This document shows positions 8,498 through 16,074 of a DNA stretch of 64,000 nucleotides, one piece after another. Origin of the DNA: Streptomyces canus (GTDB lineage: Bacteria; Actinomycetota; Actinomycetes; Streptomycetales; Streptomycetaceae). The position numbers and the translations under genes were made by a program. The notes beneath the pieces are model-generated. The model made no database searches, was not told the origin of the DNA, and saw only the letters and a program-made list of their open reading frames with translations. Location of the stretch: positions 3,844,001-3,908,000 of the forward strand of contig NZ_CP107989.1 of the NCBI RefSeq assembly GCF_041435015.1, read 5' to 3'. How positions within the stretch are numbered: position 1 is the first letter of the stretch; every line of letters begins with the position of its first letter.

Positions 8498-9199
8498 TCA
8501 GTACCAGTTGTTGGCCTGCCAGAACGACCAGGCCTCGCAGGGGCTGCCGTACCGGCTGTCCATGTAGTTGAGGCCCCACTTGATCTGGGTGGCCGGGTTG
8601 GTCTGCCAGTCGGAGCCGACCGACGACATCTTGGAGCCCGGCAGGGCCTGGAAGAGACCGTAGGCACCGGAGGAGGCGTTGACGGCCCGGTAGTTCCAGC
8701 TGGACTCGTGGTCCACGATGTTGCTGAAGCACTGGAACTGCCCGCTCGGCACCATCGAGGCAGCCATCGACTGGATCTGCGCGACGGTGTACGAGCTCTG
8801 GACCGGGAAGCTGGAGGAGCTCCTGCTGGCCTTTTCCTTGGCCTCGGCGCGCTCCTTGGCTTCCTTGGCCGCCTTCTCGGCGGCCTCCTTCTTCTCGATC
8901 GCGGACTTGGCGGCGGCCTTGCGCGCCGACTCCTCCGCGACCTTCTTGGCGCTCGCGTCCGCTGCGATGGCCTGGGTGTCGGCCTGCTGCGTGAGGGACG
9001 CGGTCTGCACCTGAGCCTGCTCACCCGCGGGGATGTCCGCCAGGAGCGTCGTGCCGGCTGCCGTCGCCTCGGCGTCGTTCGGCTGCGCGACACTGCCGGA
9101 GGCAACTCCGACAACGCTTCCGACAGCGGTGACCGCGGTGGCGGAGGCCACTGCGAATCCCCGGACCGAAATCGGGCTCACACGGTTTCCTTCCAGCAT
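8498..9199 (-). CDS. secreted lytic transglycosylase (SLT domain)
   Basis: The protein has 233 residues from the ATG at 9199 (a GTG six codons later is an alternative). The N-terminus has a signal peptide (hydrophobic RGFAVASATAVTAVGSVVG, cleavage likely near residues 35-40). An Ala/Glu/Lys-rich coiled-coil linker (about 75-130) follows, then a compact goose-lysozyme-like SLT domain. HESSWN carries the probable catalytic Glu, and GAYGLFQALPG and the closing FWQANNWY are typical of actinobacterial wall-remodelling transglycosylases. It cleaves peptidoglycan glycan strands outside the membrane. Confidence 0.9.
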   Translation of the reverse strand: MLEGNRVSPISVRGFAVASATAVTAVGSVVGVASGSVAQPNDAEATAAGTTLLADIPAGEQAQVQTASLTQQADTQAIAADASAKKVAEESARKAAAKSAIEKKEAAEKAAKEAKERAEAKEKASRSSSSFPVQSSYTVAQIQSMAASMVPSGQFQCFSNIVDHESSWNYRAVNASSGAYGLFQALPGSKMSSVGSDWQTNPATQIKWGLNYMDSRYGSPCEAWSFWQANNWY

Positions 9200-9520
9200 C
9201 GTCCGCTTCGGTGACCCTGGCGGACGCAATCGTGCCCCTAGACACTGGCCTCCCAACAAAAGGGGTCACGGGAGGCACGGGCCCGGTGGGCAACTCCCTC
9301 GCGGGGAGCGCCGCATGGTGCACGGGCGGCATACGACGACGCTGTGGAGTTGGTGGTGTTGCTGTGGTGCCGTACCGCTGGGGGTACAGGTGTGTCGTAT
9401 GCGGGGCCTGACAGGAAGGAGACTCTGCCGTAACCGGACGCCGGGTGGCAATTCTGAGTTGCGTGTGAAAGCTCACATCCCGTTTGGGCCCTGGGATTTC
9501 GAGAAACAGCGCCACGCGAA
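9200..9520 (-). other. upstream region of the transglycosylase gene
   Basis: About 320 bases without a convincing gene. It must hold the promoter of the transglycosylase gene. I looked for a ydaO-type cyclic-di-AMP riboswitch, which controls some wall hydrolases in Streptomyces, and could not recognise its conserved segments. No clear -35/-10 pair stands out. Confidence 0.4.
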
Positions 9521-9561
9521 GGCGCCGCCCGGCTAGGCTCTTGGCCTTTCCGGACGGCGCC
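9521..9561 (-). terminator. probable terminator of the PhoH-family gene
   Basis: GGCGCCGCCCGG (9521-9532) pairs with CCGGACGGCGCC (9550-9561) with one mismatch around a 17-base loop. It lies just past the stop of the PhoH-like gene. No U-run follows. Confidence 0.5.
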
Positions 9562-9578
9562 AACTGGCAGGTACTACC

Positions 9579-10901
9579 TCAGATTTGGCCGTCTTCGAGC
9601 ATTTCGGTCACAAGGGCCGCGATCTGGGACCTCTCGGACCTCGTCAGCGTGACGTGGGCGAAGAGGGGGTGCCCCTTCAGCTTCTCCACCACGGCGACCA
9701 CACCGTCGTAGCGACCGACCCTCAGATTGTCCCGCTGGGCCACGTCATGGGTCAGAACGACCCGTGAATTCGCGCCGATTCGGGACAGAACGGTGAGAAG
9801 TACGTTCCGTTCCAGGGACTGCGCCTCGTCCACGATCACGAACGCGTCGTGGAGCGAGCGGCCGCGGATGTGGGTGAGCGGCAGAACCTCGAGCATGCCG
9901 CGTGCGGTGACCTCCTCGATGACCTCGCGGCTGGTGACCGCGGACAGCGTGTCGAAGACCGCCTGCGCCCAGGGGCTCATCTTCTCGGACTCGGAGCCCG
10001 GCAGATAGCCCAGTTCCTGCCCGCCGACCGCGTAGAGCGGACGGAAGACCATGACCTTCTTGTGCTGGCGGCGCTCCAGGACCGCCTCCAGGCCCGCGCA
10101 CAGCGCGAGCGCCGACTTGCCGGTGCCGGCCCGGCCGCCCATGGACACGATCCCGATGTCGGGGTCGAGGAGGATGTCCAGTGCGATGCGCTGCTCCGCA
10201 CTCCTCCCCTTGATGCCGAACGCCTCCCGGTCGCCCCGCACCAGACGGACGTTTCCGTCGGGCGAGACCCGGCCGAGGGCCTTGCCTCGCTCCGAGTGGA
10301 TCGTCAGCCCGGTGTGCACGGGGACGTCGGCGGCCTCGGGAACGTAGACATGCCCCTCCTCGAAGAGGATGTCCACCTGCTCACCCGGCAGGGTCAGCTC
10401 GGACATTCCGGTCCAGCCGGAATTCTCCGTGATGGCGAGCTCGGCGCGGTACTCCTCGGCGAGGAGTCCGACCGAGGACGCCTTGATCCTGAGCGGGAGG
10501 TCCTTCGACACGACGGTGACGTCGAATCCCTCGGCCTGCAGGTTGCGGGCGACCGCGAGGATGCGGGAGTCGTTGTCACCAAGGCGGTATCCGGACGGCA
10601 GCACGCTGGGGTCCGAGTGGTTGAGCTCGACACGGACGGTCCCGCCGAGTTCCCCGATCGGGATGGGGGCGTCGAGGCGGCCGAACCGGACCCGGAACTC
10701 GTCGAGCAGCCGCAGGGCCTGCCGGGCGAAGTAGCCGAGTTCGGGATGGTGCCTCTTGGCCTCCAGCTCCGTGACCACGACGATGGGGAGCACGACCTCG
10801 TGCTCGTCGAAGCGGTTCAGGGCGTTCGGGTCGGCCAGCAGGACGCTGGTGTCGAGAACATAGGTGCGCCGGTCAGGCATGCGGCGCTTTGTGCTGGTCA
10901 C
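9579..10901 (-). CDS. PIN domain / PhoH-like ATPase
   Basis: The protein has about 440 residues from a GTG at 10901 (the adjacent GTG at 10904 and an ATG at 10880 are alternatives; GAGGGGG precedes the first pair). Residues about 10-135 form a PIN nuclease-like domain opening [16 protein letters not shown] with spaced acidic residues. The C-terminal half is a PhoH ATPase with Walker [12 protein letters not shown] and Walker [15 protein letters not shown]-PhoH proteins (PhoH2 type) are RNA helicase/nucleases linked to RNA turnover. The gene is monocistronic here. Confidence 0.92.
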   Translation of the reverse strand: MTSTKRRMPDRRTYVLDTSVLLADPNALNRFDEHEVVLPIVVVTELEAKRHHPELGYFARQALRLLDEFRVRFGRLDAPIPIGELGGTVRVELNHSDPSVLPSGYRLGDNDSRILAVARNLQAEGFDVTVVSKDLPLRIKASSVGLLAEEYRAELAITENSGWTGMSELTLPGEQVDILFEEGHVYVPEAADVPVHTGLTIHSERGKALGRVSPDGNVRLVRGDREAFGIKGRSAEQRIALDILLDPDIGIVSMGGRAGTGKSALALCAGLEAVLERRQHKKVMVFRPLYAVGGQELGYLPGSESEKMSPWAQAVFDTLSAVTSREVIEEVTARGMLEVLPLTHIRGRSLHDAFVIVDEAQSLERNVLLTVLSRIGANSRVVLTHDVAQRDNLRVGRYDGVVAVVEKLKGHPLFAHVTLTRSERSQIAALVTEMLEDGQI

Positions 10902-11245
10902 CACGGAAGGACGTACCCCCTCGGATGAGGTCGGGGAGCGACGGAGTGGAGCTGGACCGGTCGTCGGCCCGTTTGCACGGACCGGGAACCGGCCCTCCAC
11001 TGCTTCTTCCGTGCTGAGACCGCACGGTCGAGCTGGTGCAAGGGGCCTCCCGGGCGGACGGCCCCGTGCCGTCCGCTGAGATCCGACACCCGTGGTTCGG
11101 GCATCGACCTGACTGGCTTATGCCCTCGAACGAGCGATGCCATGCCAGCTCATGTGACGACGCCCTGGTGAACTCCTGGGGATCTGGGGGTATCGCCCTG
11201 AAAACGCGACACTTCCGCCCCGAACGGGGTACCCGGAAAGGTTGG
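10902..11245. other. intergenic region between the PhoH-like and isoprenyl transferase genes
   Basis: The 344 bases contain no convincing gene on either strand. They hold an 8-base-pair stem-loop at 11054-11076 and must contain the promoter of the PhoH-like gene. Confidence 0.5.
11054..11076 (-). terminator. stem-loop downstream of the isoprenyl transferase gene
   Basis: GCGGACGG and CCGTCCGC form a perfect 8-base-pair stem with loop CCCCGTG, about 170 bases past the isoprenyl transferase stop. It could terminate that transcript or be a leader structure of the PhoH-like gene. Confidence 0.3.
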
Positions 11246-12019
11246 TCAGCCGCCGTAGCGGCGGTGGCGCGCCGCGTAGTCGCGCAGTGCGCGCAGGAAG
11301 TCGACCTTGCGGAAGGCCGGCCAGAAGACCTCGCAGAAGTAGTACTCCGAGTGAGCGGTCTGCCACAGCATGAAGCCGGACAGCCGCTGCTCGCCGCTGG
11401 TACGGATCACGAGGTCGGGATCGGGCTGGTCGCCGGTGTAGAGATGGCGGCCGATCATGTCGATGTCGACGGCCTCGGCGAGCTCCTCCATCGGGGTGCC
11501 CTTGTCGTGCGCGTCCAGCAGCATCGACCGGACGGCGTCGGCGATCTCCTGGCGGCCGCCGTAGCCGATGGCGACGTTGACGAGTATTCCGTCGACGTGG
11601 GCCGTGGACTCCTCCGCCTCCTTCAGCGCCGTCTGCATCGGGGAGGGCAGCAGGTCGGGCGTGCCGACGTGGTGGACCCGCCAGCGGCCGTCGGCGGCGA
11701 GGGTGCGGACGACGTCCTCGATGATGCCGAGGAGCGGGCCGAGCTCCTCCGGCGGGCGGTTGAAGTTGTCCGTCGACAGCAGCCAGAGGGTGACGACCTC
11801 GACGTCCGTCTCGGTACACCAGCCGAGGAACTCCTCGATCTTCTCCGCCCCGGCGCGGTGGCCGTCGACGGGGGTGGAACCGGCTGCCTTCGCCCAGCGC
11901 CGACTGCCGTCCACGATGACACCGATGTGCTTCGGCACCTGGGCGTGGTCCAGGTGGCCTTCCACCCGGCGTGCGTAGAGCCTGACGAGCAGGCCGCGCA
12001 GCTTGTCGCGCAGGTTCAC
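11246..12019 (-). CDS. uppS: isoprenyl transferase (cis-prenyl diphosphate synthase)
   Basis: This 257-residue cytoplasmic enzyme has HIGVIVDGSRRWAK near residue 31 with the Mg-binding Asp, then VTLWLLSTDNFNRP, an RTSGEQRLSGFMLWQ substrate-binding stretch and EYYFCEVFWPAFRKVD. These are the conserved cis-prenyltransferase regions. It condenses isopentenyl diphosphate onto an allylic primer to make undecaprenyl or shorter polyprenyl diphosphates for the wall. The Asn usually two residues after the catalytic Asp (DGN) is Ser here. The GTG start is preceded by AGGGG. The gene symbol reflects family; chain length cannot be told from sequence. Confidence 0.9.
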   Translation of the reverse strand: MNLRDKLRGLLVRLYARRVEGHLDHAQVPKHIGVIVDGSRRWAKAAGSTPVDGHRAGAEKIEEFLGWCTETDVEVVTLWLLSTDNFNRPPEELGPLLGIIEDVVRTLAADGRWRVHHVGTPDLLPSPMQTALKEAEESTAHVDGILVNVAIGYGGRQEIADAVRSMLLDAHDKGTPMEELAEAVDIDMIGRHLYTGDQPDPDLVIRTSGEQRLSGFMLWQTAHSEYYFCEVFWPAFRKVDFLRALRDYAARHRRYGG

Positions 12020-12229
12020 GTGATTGTCAGCCCCTTTGACGGATGGCGGTCCCCGCGGCTAGAGCCTACCGGGAAGTGCCGGACGCCCGGCGTCCGGGGG
12101 GCCATCTGTCCGTGTGCTCCTGCGTGTTGCGGGGGCCGGTGGCGTGGGCGCGGCGGAGCCGTGAAGGCCTTCGGGTAGGCAGCCCCTGCGTCGGCGGGAA
12201 GAAGCGTCCTGGTCCGCGCGAGAAAAAAA

Positions 12230-12264
12230 CGGGCCGGTCCGTGGGGGGGATACGGACCGGCCCG
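12230..12264 (-). terminator. intrinsic terminator with U-run, possible attenuator
   Basis: CGGGCCGGTCCGT and ACGGACCGGCCCG pair perfectly over 13 bases around a 9-base loop. On the minus strand the stem is followed at once by seven T residues, a textbook intrinsic terminator and rare in this genome. It lies about 210 bases before the isoprenyl transferase start and 440 bases past the methyltransferase gene. It therefore either ends that transcript or attenuates the isoprenyl transferase gene. Confidence 0.85.
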
Positions 12265-12482
12265 AGGGGGGGGTTCCACCATAACCCTTCGTGAGGGATG
12301 GTGGGTGCATCGGCGTGCCACAACTACTCTCCGGAGTCGGGCGGCGACGGCGCGGTGGCCGGTCGAAGGCCTGCTCATGGGGGTTTCGTGGCCGAATCAC
12401 GGCGGAATCATGGAGACGTGGGGCATCGCCCAAGCGGGTGACTCCGGGTCGGAACGTTTCTTTGACGCCGGAAAGTGGGCGC

Positions 12483-12530
12483 GGCACCGCGCAGCCCCCT
12501 CCTCTGCGCGGTGCCACCGCGCAGCTTTGC
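12483..12530 (-). terminator. paired alternative stem-loops after the methyltransferase gene
   Basis: GGCACCGCGCAG (12483-12494) pairs with CTGCGCGGTGCC (12504-12515) over 12 bases with a 9-base loop. The second arm can instead pair with the following CACCGCGCAG, giving mutually exclusive hairpins. No U-run follows. It may act as a terminator on either strand. Confidence 0.4.
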
Positions 12531-12701
12531 TGGCGCGAATTGCCTCGCCTTGAATTTACGTCAAGCGCGACCCGGATGCGAGCCACCTGGGATAACGATG
12601 TGGAAACCCCGTGAAGACCATGGATATGTGGGGTAGATCGACACGCGATGCGCCAGTTGTCCGATTTGCAGCTGTGCCGAGGCCATCCGCCGACAGGAAC
12701 G

Positions 12702-13490
12702 TCAGGCGCGTGGCCTACGAGCCTCCAGGAGATGGCGGCTGCTGTGGGCGACGAAGGGGCCCTCGGACTCGATCCGCTCGTGCAGGGACCGAAGTCGGGG
12801 CTCGTACTCGGCCACGGTGAAGCCGGGGACCATCCACACCACCTTGCGCAGGAAGTGGACGACGGCGGCGATGTCGTGGAACTCGATCCGCAGCCGCTCG
12901 GCACGCAGGTCGACGACCTCCAGTCCGGCGGCCTCGGCGGCGGCGCGGTCGCGGTCGGGGTGGCGGTCCGAGCTCTGCGCCTCCGGCTGCGGGCCGAGGA
13001 AGTGCTCGACGAGTTCGAAGACGCTGCGCGGGCCGACGTGCTGGGCGAAGTACGTGCCGCCCGGCTGCAGTACGCGCACGATCTCCGCCCACTGCGGGTT
13101 GACCGGGTGACGGCTGCTGACCAGGTCGAAGGTGTCGTCGGCGAAGGGCAGCGGCGCGTCCTCCGGTGCGGCGACGACCACGATGCCGCGCGGACGCAGC
13201 AGGGCGGTGGCCTTGGTGACGTTCGGCGGCCAGCCCTCGGTGGCCGCGGCGAGCAGCGGTGTCTTGACCCCTTGTCCGAGGGCGAAGTCCAGGACCTCGC
13301 CGCCACCCGTCTGGATGTCGAGCGAGGCGGTGGCACCGGCCAGGCGGTCACCGAGGGAGCGGGCGAACCCCCACGAGGGCCGCGCCTCGGTGGCCCGCCC
13401 CTCGAACCACGAGAAGTCCCAGCCCTCGGTGGGCACGGCCGCGCCCTCGGCGACGAGGTCCTCGAACGTGCGGGTGCGGTGGGAGGTCAT
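12702..13490 (-). CDS. class I SAM-dependent methyltransferase
   Basis: The protein has 262 residues from the ATG at 13490 (another ATG lies eight codons upstream). The motif I region reads SLDIQTGGGEVLDFAL at about residue 57. It is followed by PLPFADDTFDLVSSRH (motif for the acidic loop after strand 4) and the post-strand VLQPGGTYFAQHVG, typical of small-molecule methyltransferases of the Methyltransf_11 type. The helix after it (SVFELVEHFLGP) and the C-terminal WMVPGFTVAEY are common in actinobacterial members. It probably methylates a small molecule; substrate unknown. No operon partner is evident. Confidence 0.88.
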   Translation of the reverse strand: MTSHRTRTFEDLVAEGAAVPTEGWDFSWFEGRATEARPSWGFARSLGDRLAGATASLDIQTGGGEVLDFALGQGVKTPLLAAATEGWPPNVTKATALLRPRGIVVVAAPEDAPLPFADDTFDLVSSRHPVNPQWAEIVRVLQPGGTYFAQHVGPRSVFELVEHFLGPQPEAQSSDRHPDRDRAAAEAAGLEVVDLRAERLRIEFHDIAAVVHFLRKVVWMVPGFTVAEYEPRLRSLHERIESEGPFVAHSSRHLLEARRPRA

Positions 13491-13547
13491 GGGGTGATCG
13501 TCGCAGGATGACACGGGCGGGCGCCGCTCATTTTTTTCGCCGGCAGG

Positions 13548-14420
13548 TCAGGGCACCAGCGGCCGGACGTCCTGCGCGGCGAACCGTACGAAACCCTCCG
13601 GGTCGGGTTCGTCGGCCGTCGGCTGCAGGACGACCGTGTCCGCGCCGGCCGCGGCAAGTCGCTGGACGGCCCTGGCGACCGCCCCCGCGTCCCCGGCGAC
13701 GCCGAGGTCGGGGACGTCCGCGACGCCGTCGTCGGTGAGTTCGGCGCGCAGCCGGGCGGCCGCGTCGGGCCCGGTGGTGGTGAGGAGGTAGACGACGATC
13801 CGGTGCCGATCCGTCCGCCCTGCCTTCTGCCGTCCCTCGTCGATGAGCAGACGGGCCCGGCGGACACCCTCGGGCGGGGTGCCGGCGGTGAGCACCGTGC
13901 CGTCGGCGGCCTCGCCCGCGACGCGCAGGGTGCGCGGGCCGGTGGCCCCGGTGAGCACCTCGACGGGCCCCTCGGGCGGCCAGTCGAGGGCGACGTCGTC
14001 CAGCGAGACGTACCGCCCCCGGGTGCTGACGCGCTCGCCTCCCAACAGGGCTCGCAGCGCGACGAGGTGCTCGCGCAGCAGGGTGAGCGGCGACTCCGCC
14101 CGGGCTCCCACCTGCCCCATCCAGTCCTGCACACCATGGCCGATACCGAGGACCGCCCGCCCCGGGAACATCCGGTGCAGGGTGGCCGCCTCCATCGCCG
14201 TGATGGCGACGTTCCGCAGCGGCACGGGGAGCAGGCCGACGCCGATCCGCACCCGCTCGGTCCACGCGAGAGCGGCAGCGGCAGCGGAGATCCCGCCCTC
14301 CCGGAAGCAGTCCTCCCACAGCCAGAGCTCTTCGAGCCCCGTCTCGTCCGCGAGCCGGGCGAGGGCCCGGAGCCGCTCGGGAGGGAGTTGGGGACGGAAC
14401 ACCGCGCCGAGTTCGGTCAT
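13548..14420 (-). CDS. LLM class flavin-dependent oxidoreductase
   Basis: The protein has 290 residues from the ATG at 14420, preceded by AGGAAGG. It is a luciferase-like TIM barrel with an early ADETGLEELWLWED segment, VRIGVGLLPVPLRNVAITAM, RAVLGIGHGVQDWM and PVEVLTGATGPRTLRVAGE. These are the standard conserved stretches of the bacterial luciferase / F420-dependent reductase superfamily. Streptomyces members use FMN or coenzyme F420 to oxidise or reduce small substrates. The cofactor and substrate cannot be read from the sequence. It is not obviously coupled to its neighbours. Confidence 0.9.
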   Translation of the reverse strand: MTELGAVFRPQLPPERLRALARLADETGLEELWLWEDCFREGGISAAAAALAWTERVRIGVGLLPVPLRNVAITAMEAATLHRMFPGRAVLGIGHGVQDWMGQVGARAESPLTLLREHLVALRALLGGERVSTRGRYVSLDDVALDWPPEGPVEVLTGATGPRTLRVAGEAADGTVLTAGTPPEGVRRARLLIDEGRQKAGRTDRHRIVVYLLTTTGPDAAARLRAELTDDGVADVPDLGVAGDAGAVARAVQRLAAAGADTVVLQPTADEPDPEGFVRFAAQDVRPLVP

Positions 14421-14470
14421 GCCGCCCTTCCTACCCGGGGCGGAGGGACCGGACAACTTCTTTACGTTCC

Positions 14471-15034
14471 TTACGGCGTCGGCTCGTACCGCAGCAGTAC
14501 GACGCCGTTCCCGAAGGTGTGCGACTCGACGAGCCGGAGGGCGGTCAGCGTGTCGGTGTGCGGGAAGAGGGGCTTGCCCCGGCCGACGAGAACAGGGTGG
14601 ACGTAGATCCGCAGCTCGTCGACGAGGCCGTACCGCAGAAAGGTCTCCCCCAAGCCGGCCCCGCCCAGCGCGAGATCACCGCCCGGCTGCTCCTTCAGCG
14701 CCCGGACCTCTGCCGGCACGACCTCACGGACGAGGGTGGAGTTCCAGTCGACGTTCGTGAGGGTCCGGGAGTAGACGACCTTGGGGAGGTCCCGCCAGAT
14801 CGGGGCGAACTCCCTGACGGACGCGGGGGCGTCGGGGTCGGCGTCGGCGGTGGGCCAGTAGTCGGCCATGAGCTCGTAGACGACGCGGCCGTGGAGCAGT
14901 CCGCCCATGCTCCCGACCGTGGCGTTCATGTGCGTGTGCAGTTCGTCGTCGACACGGTGCCAGCTGATGTCCCGGTCGGGGCCCTCGATGTAGCCGTCGA
15001 GGGACATGGACATCATCAGGACGATTTTGCGCAT
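14471..15034 (-). CDS. dihydrofolate reductase family protein (RibD C-terminal type)
   Basis: The 187-residue protein begins RKIVLMMSMSLDGYIEGPD, the usual opening of the RibD C-terminal/DHFR-like family. It continues with LLHGRVVYELMADYWP, KVVYSRTLTNVDWNSTLV and GGAGLGETFLRYGLVDELR before the PVLVGRGKPLFP strand. These are NADPH-binding reductases related to the riboflavin reductase domain. Stand-alone copies are common in actinobacteria and mostly of unknown substrate. The start codon at 15034 gives the normal family length. Confidence 0.9.
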   Translation of the reverse strand: MRKIVLMMSMSLDGYIEGPDRDISWHRVDDELHTHMNATVGSMGGLLHGRVVYELMADYWPTADADPDAPASVREFAPIWRDLPKVVYSRTLTNVDWNSTLVREVVPAEVRALKEQPGGDLALGGAGLGETFLRYGLVDELRIYVHPVLVGRGKPLFPHTDTLTALRLVESHTFGNGVVLLRYEPTP

Positions 15035-15133
15035 CGGACACCTGACCTGGGCAGAAGGGGGAGGATCGAATCCCACGGTACGGGGACCGACACGGATGGC
15101 GTGGGAACTCCACGGCTTGGAGGTGGCTCCGGG

Positions 15134-15496
15134 ATGGGGCGTTGGCAGGACGGCCGCGGGAGGCTGATCGTGCACGGGGACCGGGGGGAGCTCGCCGTGC
15201 CGCTGGAAATCGCCTCCTCCTACCGGGCCCGGACGAAGGGCCTGCTGGGACGGGACTCCGTCGACGGGACCCTGCTCCTCTCCCCCGCGGGCAGTGTGCA
15301 CACCTTCCGGATGCGGTTCCCCATCGACGTCGCCTACCTCGACCGCCGACTCCGCGTCATCGCCGTGCGCACGATGAAGCCGGGGCGCCTGGGGCGGCCG
15401 CGGCTGCGTTCCCGGCATGTGCTGGAGGCGGAGGCCGGGGTGATGGAGGGGTGGGGGTTGCGGGTGGGGGTGCGGGTGGAGGTCGCTCTCGGGTAG
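15134..15496 (+). CDS. DUF192 domain protein
   Basis: The 120-residue protein contains GLLGRDSVDGTLLLSP, then HTFRMRFPIDVAYLDRRLRV, then VRTMKPGR and RHVLEAEAGVMEGWGL. This is the complete conserved core of DUF192, a small beta-rich family often carried in pilus or secretion loci of bacteria and archaea. The Pfam family has no established biochemical function. The last 20 residues are Val/Gly-rich. A decayed copy of its C-terminal segment lies at 20076-20172. No signal peptide is seen. Confidence 0.87.
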   Translation: MGRWQDGRGRLIVHGDRGELAVPLEIASSYRARTKGLLGRDSVDGTLLLSPAGSVHTFRMRFPIDVAYLDRRLRVIAVRTMKPGRLGRPRLRSRHVLEAEAGVMEGWGLRVGVRVEVALG

Positions 15497-15698
15497 GCCG
15501 AGGAGACCACGGCAGCCACGACGCCCACGGCAAGAACGGCAAGAACGGCAAGTGGCTATAAATCTTCTTTTTCAGGACACTTCGGTAGATCTTTTGCCAT
15601 CTGGCCGAATTTCACATTGACGCTCTGTTGGCCCGGGAGTTGAGTCCTCCCTGAGCGGGACGCCTCGCGTCCATAGACGCTCGGCAGCGGGGGCCGCC

Positions 15699-16073
15699 AT
15701 GGACGACACAGAGATCCTCGTCGTGGGTCGGGCCCGTGGCGCGGGCGCGGTGGAGAGCCGCCTGGCGGTGGTGGCCCGAGTCCCTCCCTGGATCACGGTG
15801 TTCCGCGTGAGCGCGGAGGACGTGGCGGGCGTGGCGGGCGTGGCGGAACACCTTCGGGAACTGTCCGGCGACGGCTGTCTCGCCCTCGCCCGTTCACCGC
15901 ACGGAGAGATCACGAGCATGGGTGACGAGACCGTCGTGCGCCAGATCGACGAGCACGCGCTCCTGTTCATCGAGGCCTGGAAGTCGGGGCCCAGGAAGTC
16001 ACCGAGACAGGGCGAGGGACGGAACTGGGGCGACCCGGAGTTCCGGCCGCCCGACCAGCCGAACGGAGTGTGA
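15699..16073 (+). CDS. small protein of unknown function coupled to the metzincin gene
   Basis: I do not recognise this 124-residue protein. It has no signal or membrane segment. Residues about 1-90 look like a compact alpha/beta domain (EILVVGRARGAGAVES, PPWITVFRVSAEDV, a helix VAEHLRELSGDG, then strands ending HALLFIEAW). The C-terminal 30 residues are basic and Pro-rich. Its stop is one base before the ATG of the metzincin/propeller gene, so both are made from one mRNA. A role as chaperone, inhibitor or partner of that protease is possible but unproven. Confidence 0.7.
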   Translation: MDDTEILVVGRARGAGAVESRLAVVARVPPWITVFRVSAEDVAGVAGVAEHLRELSGDGCLALARSPHGEITSMGDETVVRQIDEHALLFIEAWKSGPRKSPRQGEGRNWGDPEFRPPDQPNGV

Positions 16074-16074
16074 G

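Larger units (their letters stand above)
12020..12701 (-). other. long upstream region of the isoprenyl transferase gene
   Basis: The 682 bases hold two strong hairpins (12230-12264 and 12483-12530) but no gene I can support. A reading frame from GTG 12321 (preceded by GGAGAG) runs to a TGA overlapping the isoprenyl transferase start. Its third-position G+C is weak and it crosses the terminator, so it is not annotated as a protein. The region may be the mRNA leader of the isoprenyl transferase gene. Confidence 0.4.

Noticed and set aside
9200..9578. Possible ydaO (cyclic-di-AMP) riboswitch before the transglycosylase gene
   Set aside because: The conserved riboswitch segments could not be recognised on reading the minus strand.
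12016..12321. Reading frame upstream of the isoprenyl transferase with GTG after GGAGAG
   Set aside because: Third positions are not G/C-biased, it crosses an intrinsic terminator, and no family is recognised; kept only as part of the leader finding.
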